Source: Ruminococcaceae bacterium UBA5396 (GTDB taxonomy: Bacteria; Bacillota; Clostridia; Oscillospirales; Acutalibacteraceae). From it: a DNA stretch of 9,067 nucleotides. The first letter of the stretch is position 1. Every line of letters begins with the position of its first letter. Of this stretch, positions 6,104 to 9,067 are shown in pieces. Below the pieces are notes generated by a model. The model had not been told where the DNA came from. It searched no databases and saw only the letters and a program-made list of their open reading frames with translations. Both the position numbers and the translations under genes were made by a program. The stretch lies in contig DHOG01000166.1 of NCBI GenBank assembly GCA_002410715.1, positions 21,347-30,413 on the forward strand, in the 5' to 3' direction.

Positions 6104-6130
6104 GGGAGCCGCCCTGCCTGGGCGGCTCCC
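6104..6130 (+). promoter_or_regulatory. Intergenic GC-rich hairpin between two surface genes
   Basis: GGGAGCCGCCC (6104-6114), loop TGCCT, GGGCGGCTCCC (6120-6130): an exact 11-bp stem. No T-run follows; instead the ribosome site GGAAAGGAG of the 739-residue protein begins two bases later. It may reduce downstream expression, protect the upstream mRNA end, or mark a processing point. It is not related in sequence to the 25-bp palindrome. Confidence 0.6.
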
Positions 6131-6148
6131 TGGAAAGGAGTTGATACC

Positions 6149-8368
6149 ATGGGCCGAAAACTACTCTCCCTTGTGCTGATTGCCCTTTTGTTACTCTCTA
6201 CAGCATCAACGGCCTTTGCGGTGGAGGGCGAAGAAGTACATATCCAAAATGAATGCACGGAACCGCATGACCATAGCGATCACGGAGAAGGGGAGGCGGA
6301 AGGGGCATCCATCCCGAAGAGCGCCGGACCTGAAACACCCCTGACGCACACCCATGACGAAGATGGAGCGGCGGTAGCCACTCCTAGCGATGTGGAACCG
6401 CCTGCGTATAGTATTTGGCCGACACGGAGCGGTTGGGGCTTTGGTATGCCGGGGCCTCCCCCCAAGCCGGGGATCAGCCCGCTTCTTGTGGGAAGCCGCC
6501 CCTGCCTGTTTAATGGTTGCTCGAACAGCGTAACCGTAACGGGCAAGCACAGCTTTGTGTGCAACACACATAAGTGCAAAATTGCCGGGTGTCCCTGGGT
6601 TTATTATCAGGAGAGCAATAAGCTTTGCCAGGTACATGCGGGCAGGACAAACATTACCTGCCAGATATCCGTATCCGGCGGCCTGTGCGGCCTGCCCTCC
6701 GTAGGGAACGGTTCGCCCTGCTGCTGGTATCATCATTGTCCAGGCTGCTTTGGCCCCGGCAATGGTGACGGAACCCTTTGCGATCTCTGTATGCAATGCT
6801 GGGTGCCGGGATGTCCGAACTTCTCCACCTGCACCAACGAGTGTGATTTGCATTGCCCGCATACATGCAAGGTGCATCATGCCAACCATTGCACATCCTG
6901 CCATACCGATCCCTGTACATGTCTTCCGGCCAACCCTACTATTAGCGTAGGTCCCTGGAACAGCATGGATAACACCGTTTCCGTGGTTATATCGGCTGCA
7001 CGCGCTACGGCCATTGAGCTATATACTTCGAGTGGCACGATATTTGCCACTTTAAGCGGCTCAAGCGGAACGCATATCTTCCGTTACAATGCCCCGCAGA
7101 ACAATGGCAGCTATTATGTGCGGGTAAAGAACGCCAAGGGCTATAATACTGGGAGCTATCCATTCCAGATATCCACGCTGGATTTGGCTGCGCCCGTCAT
7201 AACAGGCAAAACCATACAGCCGGATAACAGTGTATGGGCCTCGTCCAAAACGCTGACGGTAACGGCAACGGACAAAACTAACGTCGCCTTTTCCCTCCGA
7301 TATGCGGATGGTTCTGCTGTTCCCAGCTGCCCGGACAAGGCCGGAACCGCTAGCGGCTCCACCTTTACCGCTGCGTGGGCAATCACAGAGGCCAAGACCT
7401 TCAAGATCATAGCTTCGGATAAATGGGGCTATGCCTCTGAAACCACGATTGCGGTATCCGGCATTGATGGGCAAAAGCCTGCGAAGCCTAGTGTTTCGCT
7501 ATCGGATACCGGGGATTGGCATAACAAGCCTGTAACTATCATCATTTCCGGTAGCAGCGCCGCCAGTGGAATTGCCTATTACCAATACCGTGTGGATGGC
7601 GGTGCGTGGCAGATAGGCAGTACGGTTATTGTTTCCGCAGAGGGTATTCATACGGTGGCAGCAAAATCTGTAAGCGGCGCGGGCTTGGAATCGGATATCG
7701 TAAGTGCAACCGTCAAGATTGACCTCACCAAGCCAACGGCCCCCTATACCCTCTCCCCGGATGGCTGGACAACGGATACAGTGACCATAACCCTAGCCGC
7801 AACAGATGCGGGCGGTTCCGGCTTGGCCAGAGTAACCCTTCCTAATGGCCGAACGGTATACGAGTTTTCCAGCATCCAATTCCCCGTATCTCAAAACGGG
7901 GACTACCGCTTCACTCTCATGGACAAGGCCGGGAACAGCGCTGTTATCGTAGTCCCCGTTACGAACATCGCGATACTGGATGTGACCGCCACGCTGAACG
8001 CACCCTTTGTCATATCTCCCAACACCGATAGGCTGTACGCCGGGGATATCTCCTTTCAGAACCATTCCAATGTGCCCATCAGCCTCACGCTCCAAGGTAT
8101 GGCCGCCTATGGAAACGCGCCGGAGCTTGTAAGCCCCAGCGCGAAGGCGTGGGAAGCCCTGACCGCTTCGGAGACTAAACGCTTTCTTGCGCTTGGCTTT
8201 ATTGGCAATGGCGTAGACTTCTGGGTAGACGAACAGCCCCATGCTCTCGGCGTGATCGCTAAGGACGGTACAGCCAGCTTTGCCATGCAGGGCCGGTTCG
8301 GATACGCGTGGGAGCAAGCGGAGAACTTTACGTATGGCATGGCGGTGAAGGTGCAGATCGCCGGATAG
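6149..8368 (+). CDS. Large secreted protein with Cys/His-rich segment, Ig-like repeats and a shared C-terminal domain
   Basis: The 739-residue product starts behind GGAAAGGAG. Order of parts: signal peptide (1-24, cleavage after AFA); acidic, His-rich stretch (40-73, with HDHSDHGEGE and THTHDEDG) that could bind metal; proline-rich linker (82-112); a segment of about 140 residues (119-258) with 24 cysteines and many histidines, including CDLCMQC (211-217) and CTSCHTDPCTC (248-258); then three or four Ig-like beta repeats (about 262-606) of the kind seen in bacterial adhesins, with TDKTN, ASDKWG and MDKAGN turns; and a C-terminal domain (609-738) matching the 200-residue protein, including AWEQAENFTYGMAVKV. 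No LPXTG motif or C-terminal membrane helix is present, so retention would depend on the shared domain or the membrane-anchored partner. It is likely a surface adhesin or aggregation factor, possibly serving mating-pair contact; this role is inferred. Confidence 0.88.
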   Translation: MGRKLLSLVLIALLLLSTASTAFAVEGEEVHIQNECTEPHDHSDHGEGEAEGASIPKSAGPETPLTHTHDEDGAAVATPSDVEPPAYSIWPTRSGWGFGMPGPPPKPGISPLLVGSRPCLFNGCSNSVTVTGKHSFVCNTHKCKIAGCPWVYYQESNKLCQVHAGRTNITCQISVSGGLCGLPSVGNGSPCCWYHHCPGCFGPGNGDGTLCDLCMQCWVPGCPNFSTCTNECDLHCPHTCKVHHANHCTSCHTDPCTCLPANPTISVGPWNSMDNTVSVVISAARATAIELYTSSGTIFATLSGSSGTHIFRYNAPQNNGSYYVRVKNAKGYNTGSYPFQISTLDLAAPVITGKTIQPDNSVWASSKTLTVTATDKTNVAFSLRYADGSAVPSCPDKAGTASGSTFTAAWAITEAKTFKIIASDKWGYASETTIAVSGIDGQKPAKPSVSLSDTGDWHNKPVTIIISGSSAASGIAYYQYRVDGGAWQIGSTVIVSAEGIHTVAAKSVSGAGLESDIVSATVKIDLTKPTAPYTLSPDGWTTDTVTITLAATDAGGSGLARVTLPNGRTVYEFSSIQFPVSQNGDYRFTLMDKAGNSAVIVVPVTNIAILDVTATLNAPFVISPNTDRLYAGDISFQNHSNVPISLTLQGMAAYGNAPELVSPSAKAWEALTASETKRFLALGFIGNGVDFWVDEQPHALGVIAKDGTASFAMQGRFGYAWEQAENFTYGMAVKVQIAG

Positions 8369-8401
8369 GAACCCAGCAGGCGCATAGACAGCATTTATGG
8401 G

Positions 8402-8426
8402 ACATCGGGCCAAGTTGGCCCGATGT
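8402..8426. repeat. 25-bp palindrome, copy 4
   Basis: Perfect 12-bp arms around a central G at 8414. Pairing extends through GGG (8399-8401) and CCC (8427-8429) to a 31-bp perfect palindrome. It lies between the last surface gene and the Maff2-type gene and marks the right edge of the cargo. A 22-codon frame from ATG 8397 reads through it and stops at 8463-8465 just before the Maff2 ATG, but it lacks a good ribosome site and is not called as a gene. Confidence 0.95.
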
Positions 8427-8468
8427 CCCGCTGCATATGGCAAACAAAATACAACATGGAGGTAAAGA

Positions 8469-8681
8469 ATGGAGTTCTTTCAAAGTGCAGTTACCACCTT
8501 GCAAACCTTGGTTGTCGCCCTGGGCGCGGGTCTTGCGGTGTGGGGCGTAATCAACCTGCTGGAAGGGTACGGCAGCGACAACCCGGCAGCCAAAAGTCAA
8601 GGCATCAAGCAGCTCATGGCCGGAGGCGGCGTGATCCTCTTGGGCACTACCCTAGTGCCGCTACTCTCAACCCTGTTCTAA
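8469..8681 (+). CDS. Maff2-type small membrane protein of the ICE transfer module
   Basis: The product has 70 residues with two hydrophobic helices (about 9-31 and 50-69) and a short polar loop containing GYGSDNPAAKSQGIKQLMAGG, as in the Maff2 family that occurs in Tn1549/CTn-type conjugative elements. Size, topology and position directly before a VirB6-like gene suggest a VirB2-like role in the conjugation channel, though that equivalence is inferred. The ATG follows a TGGAGG site. The VirB6-like gene begins 11 bases after its stop, so the two form one transcription unit. Palindrome 4 lies about 40 bases upstream. This is a main anchor for identifying the window as an ICE. Confidence 0.88.
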   Translation: MEFFQSAVTTLQTLVVALGAGLAVWGVINLLEGYGSDNPAAKSQGIKQLMAGGGVILLGTTLVPLLSTLF

Positions 8682-8692
8682 GGTAGCGTAGT

Positions 8693-9067
8693 ATGGAATT
8701 TCTCACCGACTGGATCAACGAATGGGTCAAGGGCGTGCTGGTGGGCGGTATCCTGGGCAACCTCGGCGGGCTTTTTGACAACGTGAACAATCGGGTCGGA
8801 GAGATCGCTTCCCAGGTGGGAACCACCCCGGCTGCGTGGAACGCCGGGGTGTTCTCTCTCATACGGCAGCTTTCCGAAACGGTTGTCCTTCCCATTGCGG
8901 GGCTTATTCTCACCTTCATCATGTGCTACGAGCTTATCCATATGATCGTGGATCGAAACAATCTGCATGAGATCGATACCTGGATGTTTTTCAAATGGGT
9001 GTTCAAAACCTTTGTGGCGGTGACGATCCTATCCAATACCTTTAACATCGTTATGGGGGTATTTGAT
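8693..9067 (+). CDS. VirB6-like conjugal transfer membrane protein, CD1112 type (5' part)
   Basis: The frame opens at ATG 8693 and runs off the window after 125 codons without a stop. It begins MEFLTDWINEWVKGVLVGG and contains NLGGLFDNVNNRVGEIASQVG, SETVVLPIAGLILTFIMCYEL (a membrane helix at about 64-81) and DTWMFFKWVFKTFVAVTILSNT (about 95-116, a second helix). These blocks match my memory of the CD1112/CD0419-like VirB6 proteins of clostridial ICEs, which form the inner-membrane channel of the type IV secretion apparatus. The ribosome site is weak (AGGTAG, 8681-8686), which suggests coupling to the Maff2-type gene. More membrane helices are expected beyond the window. Confidence 0.9.
   Translation, partial: MEFLTDWINEWVKGVLVGGILGNLGGLFDNVNNRVGEIASQVGTTPAAWNAGVFSLIRQLSETVVLPIAGLILTFIMCYELIHMIVDRNNLHEIDTWMFFKWVFKTFVAVTILSNTFNIVMGVFD

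Noticed and set aside
6206..6904. Long reverse-strand frame (232 codons) inside the 739-residue protein gene
   Set aside because: It is antisense to a coherent secreted protein; GC-rich DNA gives such shadows.
58..8426. The four palindromes read as a CRISPR array or as integron attC sites
   Set aside because: They are kilobases apart, so not a CRISPR array. They lack the bulges and R-box/L-box cores of attC, and no integrase gene is seen.

Overview
The window looks like part of an integrative conjugative element (ICE) of the Tn1549/CTn type from a Clostridia-class Firmicute. The evidence is at the two ends. The first bases hold the last codons of a forward gene, probably the VirD4-like coupling protein. 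The last 600 bases hold a Maff2-type small membrane protein followed by the start of a VirB6-like channel protein of the CD1112 type, a pairing typical of these ICEs. Strong AGGAGG-like ribosome sites and clostridial signal peptides agree with this. No integrase, relaxase, transposase, rRNA, tRNA or CRISPR array was seen.

Between the two ends lies about 8.3 kb of cargo in three modules. Four copies of a 25-bp near-perfect palindrome (half-site ACATCGGGCCAA) lie around positions 70, 3304, 4426 and 8414. They sit at the outer edges of the cargo and at the joints between modules. Module A (132-2909, reverse strand, visibly AT-richer than the ICE genes) is a tight three-gene operon: a PD-(D/E)XK-type nuclease with an inserted winged-helix-like region, a complete Hanks-type Ser/Thr kinase, and an unrecognised 398-residue protein with a possible TIM-barrel-like core. 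It has its own candidate promoter and ends at a palindrome plus T-run that looks like an intrinsic terminator. It is best read as a candidate anti-phage or anti-plasmid defence island. Module B (3360-4289, reverse strand, AT-rich) is one FRG-domain protein gene with a good promoter. It may be a second defence gene.

Module C (4379-8368, forward strand, GC-richer) encodes cell-surface proteins: a small secreted protein, a membrane-anchored protein, a 200-residue secreted protein and a 739-residue secreted protein with a Cys/His-rich segment and Ig-like repeats. The last two share a C-terminal domain, and the first may carry a short version. A 40-codon leader frame starts behind a strong ribosome site, runs through palindrome 3 and an intrinsic terminator, and ends in an ATGA overlap with the first surface gene. 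This looks like a translation-dependent attenuator.

The layout suggests that the ICE keeps an accessory site between its coupling-protein gene and its Maff2/VirB6 genes, which has collected defence and surface modules separated by palindromes. Functions of the cargo are inferred from visible motifs and context only.
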